64,000 nucleotides of DNA from Gonocerus acuteangulatus (lineage: Eukaryota > Arthropoda > Insecta > Hemiptera > Coreidae), in assembly GCA_946811695.1 (NCBI GenBank), contig OX328127.1, forward strand, positions 44,475,609-44,539,608, in the 5' to 3' direction. Of this stretch, positions 1-11,221 are shown one piece after another. The notes beneath the pieces were generated by a model that saw only the letters and a program-made list of their open reading frames with translations, had not been told where the DNA came from and did no database searches. Made by a program: the position numbers and the translations under genes. Each line of letters starts with the position of its first letter. Positions within the stretch are counted from its first letter, which is position 1.

Positions 1-139
1 TCAGATTAGTGTTTACAAACAACGGGCCAAGGTTGTCTTTAGAAGAGATACGTAAATGACCTTTCATCTTTATCTGTTTCTTTGATGATATGGTTCAATT
101 TTTTCATAAAACCCCAGCTAAGTGTGCTTTGTTTCTTTT

Positions 140-196
140 CATATGGTCATTACCGCCGGGCTATCCACAGGTTAGCCCGGTGGTAATGACCATATG
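140..196. repeat. Short hairpin (23 bp arms) abutting a G run
   Basis: Arms of 23 bases at 140-162 and 174-196 are reverse complements with one mismatch (catatggtcattacc at the outer ends); the loop is about 11 bases. A run of 14 G follows directly at 196-209. It could be a very short MITE or a decayed foldback end; no target duplication is visible. Confidence 0.7.
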
Positions 197-209
197 GGGG
201 GGGGGGGGG

Positions 210-705
210 TATCCTCCCCTTCTACAGTCATGGTAGTACGGAAATAACAGACCAGGGGAGAAATTCTGAGGCTAGCAGGGACACAAAAGATTTAATTAGG
301 TCGAGTTGTTTTCCCCCTTAGGGGGGCCCTGGTTCTATGCCTAAATAACTTCTCCCGATCGGCAAGAGAATGAAATCAATTTACATGCAATATGTTCAAT
401 GGCATTTAAGAAAAATGGGGGAAAACTTAGTATGAAGAAGCCGAAAACTCACGACTGTACTGGGAATGGCTTGGCTGTTTTTAACCAGTTGATGAAGAGC
501 ACCCACCATCCTGCAGAACATCCTTTAGATTTTTATGAAGTTTTATTTCATCAATACTAAAAGCCTCATCATTATGTAAAGTTAGGATAATATATATGCT
601 GTTTGAATGCATCATTGCCGAAAGCCTTCCGGGTTGTCGACCCCTTCTTCGCCATTCACCTGCGACAGCTGGTCCCTTCTCGGCTTTAATGAATGCACCA
701 CAGCC
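210..705. other. No recognisable feature
   Basis: AT-rich sequence. I see no open frame, repeat match to the rest of the window, or structural element that I can support. Confidence 0.5.
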
Positions 706-912
706 TCAATCTGAATACGGCTTCCGGAGGAAGGACGTGTCCACAACAGTTCTTTTATGCTTCTCCTTATGAGGGTAGCATTGTTCGCCGAGTAGTACTG
801 TCAACATTCGTGTCTCAATGGCCTGATTTTTCTCTCGAAATTCTTGTAATGATATATCAAGAGCTTCAAGCGAGTTTTTGTGCAACATTCGTCGTTCATC
901 CCAACTAAACAC
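706..912 (-). CDS. Unrecognised 68-codon open frame
   Basis: I do not recognise this product. The frame opens at an ATG (MFSWDERRML) and encodes a charged, helix-prone segment around residues 14-35 (SLEALDISLQEFREKNQAIE), then a Lys/His-rich stretch and a stop. Base composition is more even than the surrounding DNA. An in-frame stop lies just upstream, and no splice sites were convincing. A + strand frame of similar length overlaps it almost completely, so only one of the two, or neither, can be real. It may be a decayed transposon or host exon fragment. Confidence 0.15.
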   Translation of the reverse strand: MFSWDERRMLHKNSLEALDISLQEFREKNQAIETRMLTVLLGEQCYPHKEKHKRTVVDTSFLRKPYSD

Positions 913-2330
913 TTTCTATTTCGCCAACTTTTTACCCACGCCGGAAATGTTCCGCGTGAGATTTTCAATGAATAGCTTGATCAATTCAAAGCGGAATGAG
1001 TAGATGTCTACCTAGTAGCTTTGTTGTCTCGGACAACGCAGTGAATATTTCTGCCAGAATCCATCTATCAGGATCGTTATAACAGTTCTCAACAGGTTAC
1101 ATTATTTGCTCGTGAATGCCTTACGATGGAATTAATATTTTATTGCAAATTCGCCAAAGATCTCTCTTCTTGACGACGCAATTCAATTGATTGAAGAATT
1201 TTACGAGACACAATTCTACCATCACGGAAGTATTAATTTAAAGGAGACAAAAATTAGGGACGTATAATTGACTTGGTCTAAATTGATTGGCATAAAAAAA
1301 AACAAAAAAAAAAAAAAAAAAAAAACTTTTGATTAATGAACCGATTTTTTTTATGAAACCGTTTTTTTATGGGTTTATTGAATGACCGGGGAAGTTTTGG
1401 GGCGAAGGAACCAAAATTGTAGACGCTTTCTAGTAAAACACATACACATTCTATCTCATTATTATGTAAATAATAATAGCATAGTAGCGAATTATCAAAA
1501 AACAATAGCATGGAATAATAGAATTTATCAAAAAACAAACTGAGCTAAATTCTGAAAATAATCTGAGCTAATGCTAGAGACATTGGGTATAATCCTTCTG
1601 CAATGTTGTGATGATATTGTGTTTTAATAATTTTTGGATGAGTGCAACCCAATAGCTTATTAATTACTTCGTGTACCATTGAAACGTGTACCATTGAATT
1701 CCTCTAGATGTACTCAGGAAGTAGTGTTAAACAGGGATTGAAAAGGTACCTTTCCGCTTAGCTTTGGCTCACGATCTAAGTAGCTTGGCGAATAAAGGAC
1801 ATTCCTTGCAAGTTCGGTTAATAAACTACTGGATAACTCTGGTCGCTTTTATAGCTGCTTAAGAAAGGTTATCATGAGATAACCCTCTTGTTTACTGGCA
1901 TTAGCGTTTAGTCTGTGATCATGCGCACTGTAGAGCTTGAGAGGAGCATTAAGGAATGTCTGGATATGGAAATTCGCATGAGAAAACCCAAGTACATTGA
2001 ATGTATTTGTCAACTTTCTCTGAATAAATCATTTTCATAGTTTTATTAAAAATAAATGTTTTTCAATTCAATCTTTACACATCAACGAGTTAAATGGAAA
2101 TTAATGATAATTATTCCAAAGAATATCATTAGTAAAAGCGACTACTTTTGCGTTAAAACAATCTCTGTAATCATTGCGCAGCATGATGACGAGAGAAGAA
2201 ACCAGAAATCTTGAGGAGATTATCAATTAACCTTTTTTCTAAATAAGTTCATTCATTTGTCAAGAAAAGAACCACGTCCGTATGTCAGCAAATGTAAAAT
2301 GCATTCATAAAATCAGTTTCGACTTCTTTC
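913..2330. other. AT-rich stretch with an A-rich tract, no gene seen
   Basis: Contains an A-rich tract at 1294-1325 (broken by one C) that generates a spurious low-complexity frame on the - strand. A 14-base direct repeat (cgtgtaccattgaa) occurs near 1670-1700. Nothing else recognised. Confidence 0.5.
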
Positions 2331-2337
2331 GGCTTGT

Positions 2338-2520
2338 TTTCTTCCATCATATATGGAGGAAACCTCTTGTAAGACGACAATCCGATGACGCAATCTGAAA
2401 GTGCTGACAATAAATGTCAATAGAGTCTGCTCCTGGTCTTGAGGGTAAAGCCCAGGATTCTCATGCGGGAGATGGAAGATCGAGTCCCACCTGGAGCAGT
2501 GATTTTTGTCCATTATCTTT
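2338..2520 (+). repeat. Family C end joined to a tRNA-derived SINE head (SINE-3)
   Basis: The first part (ggaggaaacc, then gacgcaatc and gaagtgctg) matches the terminal block of repeat family C. It runs into a tRNA-like segment at about 2425-2500 with an anticodon-arm-like block (attctcatgcgggagat) and a degenerate Pol III B box (agatcgagtcccacc). The same order, family C end then SINE-3 head, recurs at 28740-28940, so the two may be one composite element. Confidence 0.55.
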
Positions 2521-2544
2521 CCTAAGTTTAACCTAACGTAGTGT

Positions 2545-2790
2545 ATACTAGAGAACTGCACGGATACGTAAAAAGTAATCGGATAAATAATCAACGAGTA
2601 TAAAATGGACGATGCGAGTACATACTCGGCATCGTTTGGACTTGGCATCGCCGAGTATAAACTGGACGATGCGAGTACATACTCGGCATCGTCGATTACT
2701 TTTCATTACGATTACGAGTAATACTCGTGAGTACTGCATCGTAGGCATCGTAAATAACTTTCGACTTCTCGACATGTCGATAAAGGAGAG
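2545..2790. repeat. Repeat with internal 38 bp direct duplication; relative at 5440-5676
   Basis: Starts with a segment (tagagaactgcacgg at 2550) whose reverse complement closes the related repeat at 5676. Inside are two copies of a GATGC/GCATC-rich unit (2599-2636 and 2655-2692), each ending tactcggcatcgt. The body has many short palindromic ACGAGTA/TACTCGT words, as in nonautonomous hAT-type elements, but no second terminus or target duplication is clear. Confidence 0.45.
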
Positions 2791-2813
2791 AAGATAAGCT
2801 ACAAACGTCCAAT

Positions 2814-2880
2814 TCGCAGGAACTGCGTCATCTTAGAGCGGTTCCGTTTATATCTCTAGTGCTATTAGTAAAGGAATAGT
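2814..2880 (+). repeat. Family C terminal fragment
   Basis: Begins gcaggaactgcgtc, a small hairpin-like block followed by ttagagcggttccg. It matches 33708-33770 closely and, less well, blocks near 10600, 29450, 37650 and 46460. This is one edge of the family C repeat. Confidence 0.5.
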
Positions 2881-2916
2881 GGCAGTTATTGGTGGGGTTT
2901 GATCTTTCTTGATAAA

Positions 2917-3701
2917 TCTATATATATAAAAATCACGTATCTGTATGTTTTTCTCTCTGTTTGTTTGTTCCTTATACAAATCCACACCGTTTGACCGATT
3001 TTTACCAAACTTGGAATAATGGTAGTTCTTGATACGAGAAATCTCCTAGGGAAGGTCAAAAAAATCTACCAGCTGTCTGTCTGTATGTTTGTCCCTCATA
3101 CAAATCCACACCGTTCGTCCGATATTGACTAAACTCGGTACACATGTGGATCTTAATCTGAGGAGTGTCGTAGGCTAATTCAAAAACGTCTACCAGCTGT
3201 CTGTCTGTATGTTTGTCCCTTATACAAATCCACACCGTTCGTCCGATTTTGACTAAACTTGGTACACAGATAGATCCTAATCTGGAGAGTGTCGTAGGCT
3301 AGGTCATAAATCTCTACCAGCTATATGTCTGTATGTTTGTTTCCTATAAAAATCCACACCGTTCGACTGATTTTGACTTAAGTTGGAACACAGGTAGATC
3401 TTAATACAGAAATTGCCATAGGCTAGGTCAAAACGGCTACCATCTGTCGGTCTGTATGTTTGTTCTTTATACAAATCCCCACCGTTAGACCTATTTTTAC
3501 CAAACTTGGCATACATGTATGTCTTGATACGGGGGGTGTTATAGGTTAGGTCAAAGTTGTCTAGGACTCACAGTTGGGAGGTCACGGGTTTGAAACAGTT
3601 ACAGATTCGTGATATTAGATTTTAATAATACTTATTTGGTTTCTAATTTATTTATGATTTTCTATATGCAGAAAGCAGGTGGCGCGCCGGGTAACAGCTA
3701 G
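2917..3701 (+). mobile_element. Helitron-like nonautonomous element with five ~120 bp tandem units
   Basis: The 5' end reads TC preceded by A, and the 3' end reads ...gccgggtaacagCTAG followed by T. This fits Helitron termini (5'-TC, CTRR-3', insertion between A and T) with a GC-rich block just before the end. Inside are five tandem copies of a unit of about 120 bp, starting near 2941, 3077, 3201, 3322 and 3446. Each has a ctgtatgtttgt start, an accgttygaccgattttgac middle and a cataggctaggtcaaa end. There is no helicase gene. The shared unit also occurs at 18175-18460 (- strand) and 39720-40235. The pre-terminal hairpin is weak, so the Helitron call is probable rather than proven. Confidence 0.5.
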
Positions 3702-3915
3702 TATAAAATAAAATCTCGAAGAGAAAAGAGATTTAAGGCGCCACAACAGGAAACAGACAGTATCATGGCGACTTCCCTCTCCTTCTCAACGTTCGCTCAT
3801 GGAAACATTACAACAACGTTTCACATTATCTTGCCTTGTTTTATTCAAATGCAATAGTTTTCATGTTAAATGAAATTAAAATAAGCAACAACCAGTTAAA
3901 AGGTTAGGCAAACAA

Positions 3916-3917
<2 letters not shown>

Positions 3918-3980
<63 letters not shown>
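3918..3980 (+). repeat. Poly(A) run of 63 bases
   Basis: An uninterrupted A run. It could be a retrotransposed tail of an element inserted on the + strand, but I could not identify a body upstream. Confidence 0.9.
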
Positions 3981-3982
<2 letters not shown>

Positions 3983-3989
3983 CGCTCAG

Positions 3990-4680
3990 AAGAACAAGCT
4001 AACAATTGCGAATTTCAATTTAAATTACCTCATCAAAAATTACATCAGAACCTTTTTTGTAGAGAATTTAGTAAGCTTTTGAATGATTAAGTTCCACTTA
4101 CCACGATTTCGTACCGTTTTAGAAAATATATGAAGATCCAAAAGCTTTTCATGCCTATTAATGAAATATTTTGTTTCTAGTACTTCCTTAACACCAAAAG
4201 GAACCAACATTAACCTATCATAAATTATAGGAATATCAAACGCCTGGAACAAGTTTCAACTAAATTAATCCTTTTTGAATACCCAAACTGAAAATTAGTT
4301 TGGAAAAGTAGGTGTTTCATTGTCCTCGAAAACGGTTACAGATATCGCTTTAAAAATGGTTTTATTCGTATTTCTACGTTAATAAACCACATGCCTGCAA
4401 GAGTATCCAAAATGTTCGCGTTACAATTTTTTTGCACGCAAATTTCACTCCAAAAAGCAACTTGCGGTGGACGGATTCTGCTGGCTTACGAACTTGACCT
4501 TTTTTAGTCGACAATCTGAATATATATATATATATATATATATACAAATTTGAACCACCGTTATATTCTTGCTCTACGGGATCTGAAACATGAAATTGTC
4601 GTGTGGGTACTTCCGGATTTTGTCATGAGATCAACCTTATAAGCGGGTTTCCTATGGAGGGAGGGAGGAACCGCGCTAAA
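3990..4680 (+). repeat. Family C repeat copy with internal (TA)n
   Basis: Shares ordered blocks with 35514-36423 and 62900-63555: cagaaccttttttgtagag, a gaaaacggttacagatatcgc block, ggacggattctgctgg near the middle, a (TA)n tract at 4520-4543, then caaatttgaac, an acttccgga block and the terminal gaggaaccgcgcta. No protein is encoded. The constant terminal block suggests a nonautonomous mobile element; superfamily unknown. Confidence 0.55.
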
Positions 4681-4770
4681 GTTAATTGGGCGGTTAAATC
4701 AAGGGATGCGGATTAAAGAGCGTCGAGTTATTGTAATCAGCAGTGTTCAGCAGTAGCACGAACTTAATCG

Positions 4771-4839
4771 CTTATTTTTGTCCTTAAGTTCCATATTTGT
4801 TTTTTCGTTACAAATATGGAACTTAAGGACAGAAATAAG
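4771..4839. repeat. 30 bp arm hairpin
   Basis: Arms 4771-4800 and 4810-4839 are reverse complements with one mismatch and a 9-base loop (tttttcgtt). No flanking duplication is apparent. Confidence 0.8.
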
Positions 4840-5439
4840 AGTGGTATGTACACCTCAAAAGAAGTATGTGGTTAAGTTATGTATGGTCCTGTTTAAAAAA
4901 AAAATCGTAATTGACTGTGATGGTGCGTAAGACGTGCTACCATTTGTAATGTGTGGTAAATGTGAACATATTTTATATACGTTGCTAGTCCATCTATTTT
5001 AAGGAAACAAAATATGTTTTTAAAACAACAGCGTTTCCACATATTATGTGGATTAGAGTAGAGCTCGAAAACTCTACATCTGGAAACGCTGATATTAGGA
5101 ATAGAAAAAACCGCGCGTGAATGTGAGTGACAAAATAAAAAAAGTTACCAAGAACGTGTTTTTAGATTTGGCAGGACAGGATTAACGGTTATTTCTGCCT
5201 TTATTTATGTTTTTTTTTCTTTTATCACCTTAAAAAAAGGTTTATTTCTTATATTACCTACCTTTACATTGTCTTACATTGTTTTTGTTTACGTTACAAT
5301 TGTTAAGTCACTCTAGTTTCGTTCATTGTATGGAATAAAGTGGACTTTGTTTTGAATTTGTCTAATATCTTCAGAATAAGCAAATTTGTCGTTTCGCAAT
5401 TCCATCGCCAATTATCAATATTGAACATCAGAATGATGC
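4840..5439. other. AT-rich stretch, no gene seen
   Basis: Nothing recognised beyond short poly(T) runs around 5210. Confidence 0.5.
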
Positions 5440-5676
5440 GATGCGAACCAGTATCAAACATAGTTATTCACGGCGATGCCGATGCTAAACCTTCAATACT
5501 CGACGATGCCGATGCCAAACCCTACTGTACTCGGCGATGCCGATGCGAAACGATGCGATGCCGGTGTTCGTAATGAGTACGAGTATACATAAAGTAATCG
5601 AGTTACTCGTCCCACGAGTATACCTACTCGTGATTACGCGATGCCATACTTACTCGTGCAGTTCTCTAGTGTATAC
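5440..5676. repeat. Relative of the 2545-2790 repeat, opposite orientation
   Basis: Three imperfect copies of a cgatgccgatgc-containing unit of about 35 bp lie at 5470-5565. They are followed by ACGAGTA/TACTCGT palindromic words and a terminal cgtgcagttctctagtgtat that is the reverse complement of the start of the 2545 repeat. The open frame here is only a by-product of the repeats. Confidence 0.45.
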
Positions 5677-5849
5677 AAAAAAAAATGTTACCTGAGGGCC
5701 AAATTAAGGAAAAACATTCGACTACTAGGGTCATTAGCACCATCGAGTAACCTTGTTTTTAAATTATGTAGCAACAATGTCCTTCATATCCCATTGAATT
5801 CAGAGAAACGACCCCTCTGCCAGGTAGAGAATAATAATTCTTTAAATAG

Positions 5850-5945
5850 GGTGGTTCGAAAAGGGTGGTAACCTATAAATAACACGTCGCAAAAATGTTA
5901 GTTATGTATAGGTGGATGTTAAAATTTAAATGAATAATATTTTTT
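5850..5945 (+). repeat. SINE-2 tail fragment
   Basis: The segment gaaaagggtggtaacctata through ggatgttaaaatttaaatga matches the 3' part of the SINE-2 family seen more fully at 28345-28488 and 45826-46012. The tRNA-like head is missing, as in 5'-truncated retroposition. Confidence 0.6.
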
Positions 5946-6540
5946 ATTATTATTGACTATTTTGCCAATACCCCCAAACAGTCATTGGGTACCACCTGTG
6001 AAACTCGTACCACAAGACTGAAAACGCTGATTTGGAGTGCTAAATGAACCAGGCGTTAAAGAAGGCTTTCGTCTGATCAGTTTTTATAACGGTGACCTTA
6101 ATAGGAAAAGCGAATGTTACAATACGGAAGAAATGAATGTACCAGAAACCATTAGTTCGGTAAGAGACAGGGAGACCATATCCTCTGTCAGTAATAGCGA
6201 GGATCATTCTTTTAGCTCCATTATCTCTCAATGGTCTTCATTGGGCAGAACTGCTCTTTCTAACTTCTCATGGTGAAGTAACGGGCGTTGCAACTCTTTC
6301 AGGAAGGAGAGTATACGTCCTTACATCATTTTTCATTCGACTTAAGGGTGTTCCTCCTTTTTGCCGGAGGGAGGGCATTCGAGCCTCACGCAGAAAAGGT
6401 GACGAGAATCGGAGGTGCTGACGAGAAATTATGATTTTTGGGTGGGGTTCAATGTCTCCATAAAAATTTATTCAGTATCCTCTAAATGTAGATAGAGTCT
6501 ATGTGTTTGCTTTCTTCTCTTAACAACTCGCATAAGTTGT
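5946..6540. other. No supported gene
   Basis: A 79-codon frame at 6037-6276 has no recognisable motif and is opposed by a frame on the other strand. Nothing else seen. Confidence 0.4.
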
Positions 6541-6544
6541 AGGT

Positions 6545-6640
6545 ATAATATAATGTAATTTAGCATAATATTATGTAATTTAGCATATAATGTAATTTAC
6601 CATAATATTATGTAATTTAGCATAATATAATGTAATTTAG
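6545..6640. repeat. Tandem repeat, ~22 bp unit
   Basis: About four to five imperfect copies of a unit built on atgtaatttagcataatat. Confidence 0.8.
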
Positions 6641-6886
6641 TAATATGTATATACCGATCAAATCAAAATTTCGGGGGAGGGGCTGCCCCTCAGCCCCCTC
6701 TTCTATACGCCCATGACTAACAAAGGTTCATTCAAATACTTGTATTATCCAGAAAAAATCTGGATAATACAATGCGTGGATATTATCCCACGCACACACA
6801 TATATAGGTAAATATACAAGAAGTTATGAAAACATTTGAAAACGTTCGTCACTAGTTTTACTATCGACAGAATTTTATATGTATAA

Positions 6887-6893
<7 letters not shown>

Positions 6894-6922
<29 letters not shown>
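6894..6922. repeat. (TA)n microsatellite
   Basis: Alternating TA after a short GT stretch, with ATAC-type variants beyond it. Confidence 0.9.
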
Positions 6923-6929
<7 letters not shown>

Positions 6930-7349
6930 CATGTATACATACATCGGAGAAGTGATATTAAGCGGGAGAGCGTGAAGGATGTAAATATATTCCTTGTGGC
7001 ATTTTTATGATCTGAGAACTTTATTAATTAATTTTAGTTAATTCAAATCGTGGGATACTATACCAACCGAAGTGAATATTAGTAGAGTACATTGAAACTA
7101 GCGTGAGAAACTTGTTATGCACCAGAAAATCTGCATAAGAGAAACTGTGTCGAATTCGTTCATTTTGTATTCAACATCAGATTTCATAGAGCTCAAATTT
7201 TAGACACAAAATCTCGTTAGTCATTTGTTATTAAAAAACAAAACTGATTCCTTAATGTCTTTATAGAACATTTGCAGCACACATTAAATTATGAAGAAGA
7301 TATTTACACTAATTAACATTTTACAAAGTAAAAGCTGAGCCATTACGTT
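6930..7349. other. No recognisable feature
   Basis: AT-rich, no frame or repeat match recognised. Confidence 0.5.
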
Positions 7350-7690
7350 GCTATAGGTACCAGGACACGATGACATCATGAGGACAGCTGTGGACTTACA
7401 GGCAAAACTTGACGAAGGAATCGGCCCATACTTGACATAAACACCATTACGTCATCCGACTTGAGCAAAACTATAGAACTAATATAAAACACTGAAAGAA
7501 TGGATTTATCAAAAAGTAAAGGCAAATGAAAAGAAATTAAGAACACGACGAAAGCCTCTAAAAAAATAACAATTTTCTCGTCTAGACGATGTAATTTTAT
7601 CCAGGATTCGTACAGGACACACTGTACTTACTCATTCATACTTACTGGACAGAAAAGAAAGACAGTGGTAAACATATACTAAGAGACTTG
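7350..7690 (+). pseudogene. Decayed non-LTR retrotransposon RNase H tail
   Basis: Three-frame reading gives pieces typical of the end of an RNase H-bearing non-LTR polyprotein. DLQAKLDEGIG near 7390 sits where the post-catalytic ADxxAK segment of RNase H lies. About 200 bases on, SRLDDVILSRIRTGHTVLTH (from about 7580) is followed by SYLLDRKERQW. The latter aligns with HSRREEVVLARLRIGHTALT in the better-preserved element at 60350-61119. Stops and at least one frame change separate the pieces, so it is inactive. The full zinc-binding segment is not recognisable. The call rests on motif order, not on a search. Confidence 0.5.
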
Positions 7691-7699
7691 AAAAAACGT

Positions 7700-8329
7700 A
7701 TCCCGTACATCCAAATACTCCTTACACACAACACAGGTTTATTATAAAATATAACCATATGTAATATTTTATCTCGGTTTTATTGAAGATCACCATTTTG
7801 TTTAAAAGCTTTTTCTTTAATTTTTGTTTATGACAAACTGACTAATATTTTTTACATGGACCTTTCTTCTGTCGTCCCAATGAACTAATCGCGAGTGTCA
7901 ATATAAATTAAATGAACTGTTGCGAAAGCCAATATAAATTAAATATATAAATAAAAAAACAGAATGAATTCTAAAAAATTAGAATTATATTCGCTTACAA
8001 AGAAACATGTATTAAACTACCATTTTTTACCACTGAAAGGAATATTTAAGCGTTCGAAAAGAGCAATAAAGATAAAACAACAAGGCCAAGCTAACAAAAG
8101 TGCTCTATTTTTCAGTTCGGGAGTTATGTTCCTAGGAATTGTTTAAAAAGTGTCTAATACATTTGTTTAGAATATTTTGCTTACATTCTAAGAGTTCTAT
8201 TATAACTGGGATATTTTAAATCAGAATAAGGAAATGTTTTGAACATAAAAAGATTAACAATTTGTTGCACCTTCCGAAGAAATGTAGCTATAAGATTAGA
8301 TTTCCGAAATTTAATTCTCCTGTTAAAAT

Positions 8330-8332
<3 letters not shown>
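7700..8332. other. No supported gene
   Basis: AT-rich. A 60-codon frame at 7964-8146 has no recognisable motif. Confidence 0.4.

Positions 8333-8378
<46 letters not shown>
8333..8378. repeat. (TA)n microsatellite
   Basis: Uninterrupted TA tract that directly precedes a SINE-2-like tail piece (attggacgttaaaatttaaa at about 8387-8406). Confidence 0.9.
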
Positions 8379-8379
<1 letters not shown>

Positions 8380-8698
8380 GTGTATAATTGGACGTTAAAA
8401 TTTAAATCAATAACTTGCCGGCCGGAATTCTTGATTCCTAGCAACGAAACTCGGCAAATAGTGTACGATTAGTGAAAAAGTTCTATTGAAGCTTTACTTC
8501 CGAACAAATTCTTAATACAGCTCTAGTGGATGTAATTATTTATGTTTTCTTACAACGAATTCTCCAATTATAATAAGCAAATTGTTTAGTGAAAAAAAAA
8601 AACAGTTCCCTACAAAGAAAATAGTTCTTTACGGAACTCCAAACTGAAATTTGAATGTTCAGCTTCGGAATTTTGTCCTGGACTAAACCCTAATAATG

Positions 8699-8701
<3 letters not shown>

Positions 8702-8753
<52 letters not shown>
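8702..8753. repeat. Poly(T) run of about 52 bases
   Basis: Reads as a long A tail on the - strand. No retroelement body is recognisable immediately to its right. Confidence 0.9.
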
Positions 8754-8757
<4 letters not shown>

Positions 8758-8879
8758 GACATGTTACAGCAGTTAAGTTTGTTATCTACCAAGTTTCGTT
8801 GCAAGGACAAAAAAAAAAAAAAATTGGGCGCTATCACACACACACATACATATTGCAAATTTATCTTCGGTATAAAACA

Positions 8880-8930
8880 AGTTGATTTGAGTTCTGATGA
8901 AGCTTCTTGAAACGTAAATGTCGTTGCTAA
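8880..8930 (+). ncRNA. Weak hammerhead-like motif, probably decayed
   Basis: Contains the core boxes ctgatga (about 8895) and gaaacg, followed by a gtc that could be the cleavage triplet. The segment between the boxes (agcttctt) can form only a two- to three-pair stem II, and stem I pairing is poor. I read it as a remnant of a Penelope-type terminal repeat at best. Confidence 0.25.
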
Positions 8931-9019
8931 ACGTTTTAAGATTCTTGCTCAGGTGTTTGCGGAGTGATTCTACTGTGTAGAGGAAAACATTCATGTTTAT
9001 TTTGAATAGGAATTTCATT

Positions 9020-10725
9020 TACTTAGAAACACCTGCTATACACGTCTCCTATTTGAAACATCTCCATACACAGAATGCGCGATAAGAAAACTTATACAAT
9101 ATCTCTCCAGGTAAAGCTGTATTCTGCTACATAGATATTTTTGTTACAAATATCATTAAAATCGGATCATTTTTAAAGATGACGGATTGGAAACAGATAT
9201 ATCTGTCAATTCGAATTGACGGGTTTGCTTAAATCGTAAGAGTAATATTGTAAATGGATTTTTGTTGAATTGTCGAGAAATTAGTTACTAAGTAAGTAAT
9301 AATTCGTCATTTTTAATTTTTTTTTTGTTTTAGATATTCGTTATTATAATATTTAAATAATATATTTTTTTTATTTTATTAGACGCAACTTACAATTAAT
9401 TTGACAAGAAAACATTTTATTGGATATGATTAATTTACTTCTTCTTAATTTATTGACTTTAATTTATTGACTTATTCGATTTTAACAGCTGACAAAACAG
9501 CTGGTGCTTCCCGTGTAGATGATCTCAGTTAGGCTGTATACTTAGTTCAAGAGGCATATTCCTCTGGAGAGGCATAATAATGAATGTTAAACCGGTAGGG
9601 GAAATTTTAATAAAATATAGTAGTATGTAAAAGTTTTTTTATGTTATCATTTGACCTTCTGCCTGTTTTATAAAAATCATTGGAAAATTTGGGTTTATTT
9701 TGAGGAGCACTAAAAATGTAACAACACAACTTGAAACGTAAATTTGAGGGGGGGATTTTAAATTTACCAAATGATCTATCACAGTTCTAATCTCAATGAA
9801 CTTCAAATGAATGATTATGTCCCGTAAATACGATAACAGAGAATCCTCGGGTAATCAGTAAGTATTGAAGGACATCTGATTTACTTGTGTCCCAAACTAG
9901 TGTTTCGAAAAAGTCTTGTGCGATGACTGTTATTGCATAGGGAGGAAGAAAACCTGCTAAACATCGTGTTCCTTTTAGAAACTATTTCTTTGGCAAAGTC
10001 TTTAATTCATATTAAAAAAAAAATTAAGAAAAGATGCTCAATAGGCATCCAGGAATCTAGAAAGCGATAATTTCATGGCACATTTTCAGTCATCATTTTT
10101 TTTCCTATTTTATTTTCGGCCGTTCATCAATTGGTTTCACATGAATAATACAGGTAGAGGAAGGTTTTCAACAGTTTTTGTGTGCGTTGATAATCTTGAA
10201 GATGGCACCTTGCTAAGGCCTCCCTCAAGGTTTCTCCATTAAAATACCAAATTATTGGCTACATTCCGAATTAAAGAGTGGATATGATTATATGTCTCAA
10301 TTTCAGGTTTTATGTTTATAATTTATTTATAAGATTTTATATGATTCTAATATTTTTATATGATATTTTCTAAAATTTATGAATTTGCGCTATTGCGGCT
10401 GGGTCAGACTTTTGCAATACCTTTATTGCAACCTACTATTTGTAATTAAATTTTATTTCCTACGTACTTTACTACATTGTCTGAATCCAAGTTACTCCCA
10501 TATATATCGAATAAGATTCAACCTGAAAATCGCTTTTGATAAGATGGTACGAGACCCTGAAATACAACAGGATTAAATAATACTAAAAAGTCCGACTCCC
10601 AGGAGCTACGTTATCTTAGCGAGTTTACATAATATCCTGATTACTCGCGAAAACTGAACTACTCCAATTAAATCAATAAATTAAGTTACAAAAAAAAAAT
10701 CATCCACGTACAGGCCAAGAGTGTC
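9020..10725. other. Long AT-rich stretch, no gene seen
   Basis: No frame, SINE or transposon end that I can support. A partial family C edge (aggagctacgttatcttagc) appears near 10600. Confidence 0.5.
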
Positions 10726-10727
10726 CA

Positions 10728-11015
10728 TACGGGGAGATTCTTTAATCTTGACTACACGGTACACTGGGTAGATAGTGTCGTCAGCCCTATGCTCCGAACG
10801 ACGGATTTTCATCCTTGACCAGTATCCATTAATCGTTGGGTGAGCCTAGGTAGTTTTGGGACTCCGACTCCGATGCTCAAACGACGACACTTGGGAAAAA
10901 TCTGTAGTCTGCGCCCCAGTGCCGAACTCTGACTGTCCAGGACATTAGAAGACTGCTTGATCTCTGAGCCAAACACGCCCCCTATAGAACATAATGAGAT
11001 CACATATAAACGCAA
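10728..11015 (-). repeat. Degenerate SINE-1 copy
   Basis: On the - strand this follows the body order of SINE-1 (compare 61991-62346): a CAAACGACGAC block, a gctcacccaacg block, the CGGAGCATAGGGCTGAC block and a gtgtaccgtgtagtc block. Divergence is high and the tRNA-like head is not readable. Confidence 0.45.
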
Positions 11016-11039
11016 AGCCGTAACCGCTACGATTTTATT

Positions 11040-11150
11040 ACGTGTTCTGATGGGCAGATTCTTTGGTTAACGAACATTCTCTTAATTCAAGCAATGTATT
11101 TTTGTAACAATTTCACCAAATCGGACAATTTTTAAAGCTGCTACTGCTCG

Positions 11151-11221
<71 letters not shown>

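Noticed and set aside
2941..3560. Regular ~120 bp repeats considered as a CRISPR array
   Set aside because: Whole units repeat with no constant short repeat separated by unique spacers; the genome is eukaryotic and the units occur in other elements.
6037..6276. 79-codon frame as a gene
   Set aside because: No motif, opposed by a similar frame on the other strand, and no flanking splice or promoter signals that I can support.
8181..8472. Frames with runs of Tyr-Ile repeats
   Set aside because: Translations of (TA)n; the same applies near 19060, 23100, 26703, 35267, 36010 and 56893.
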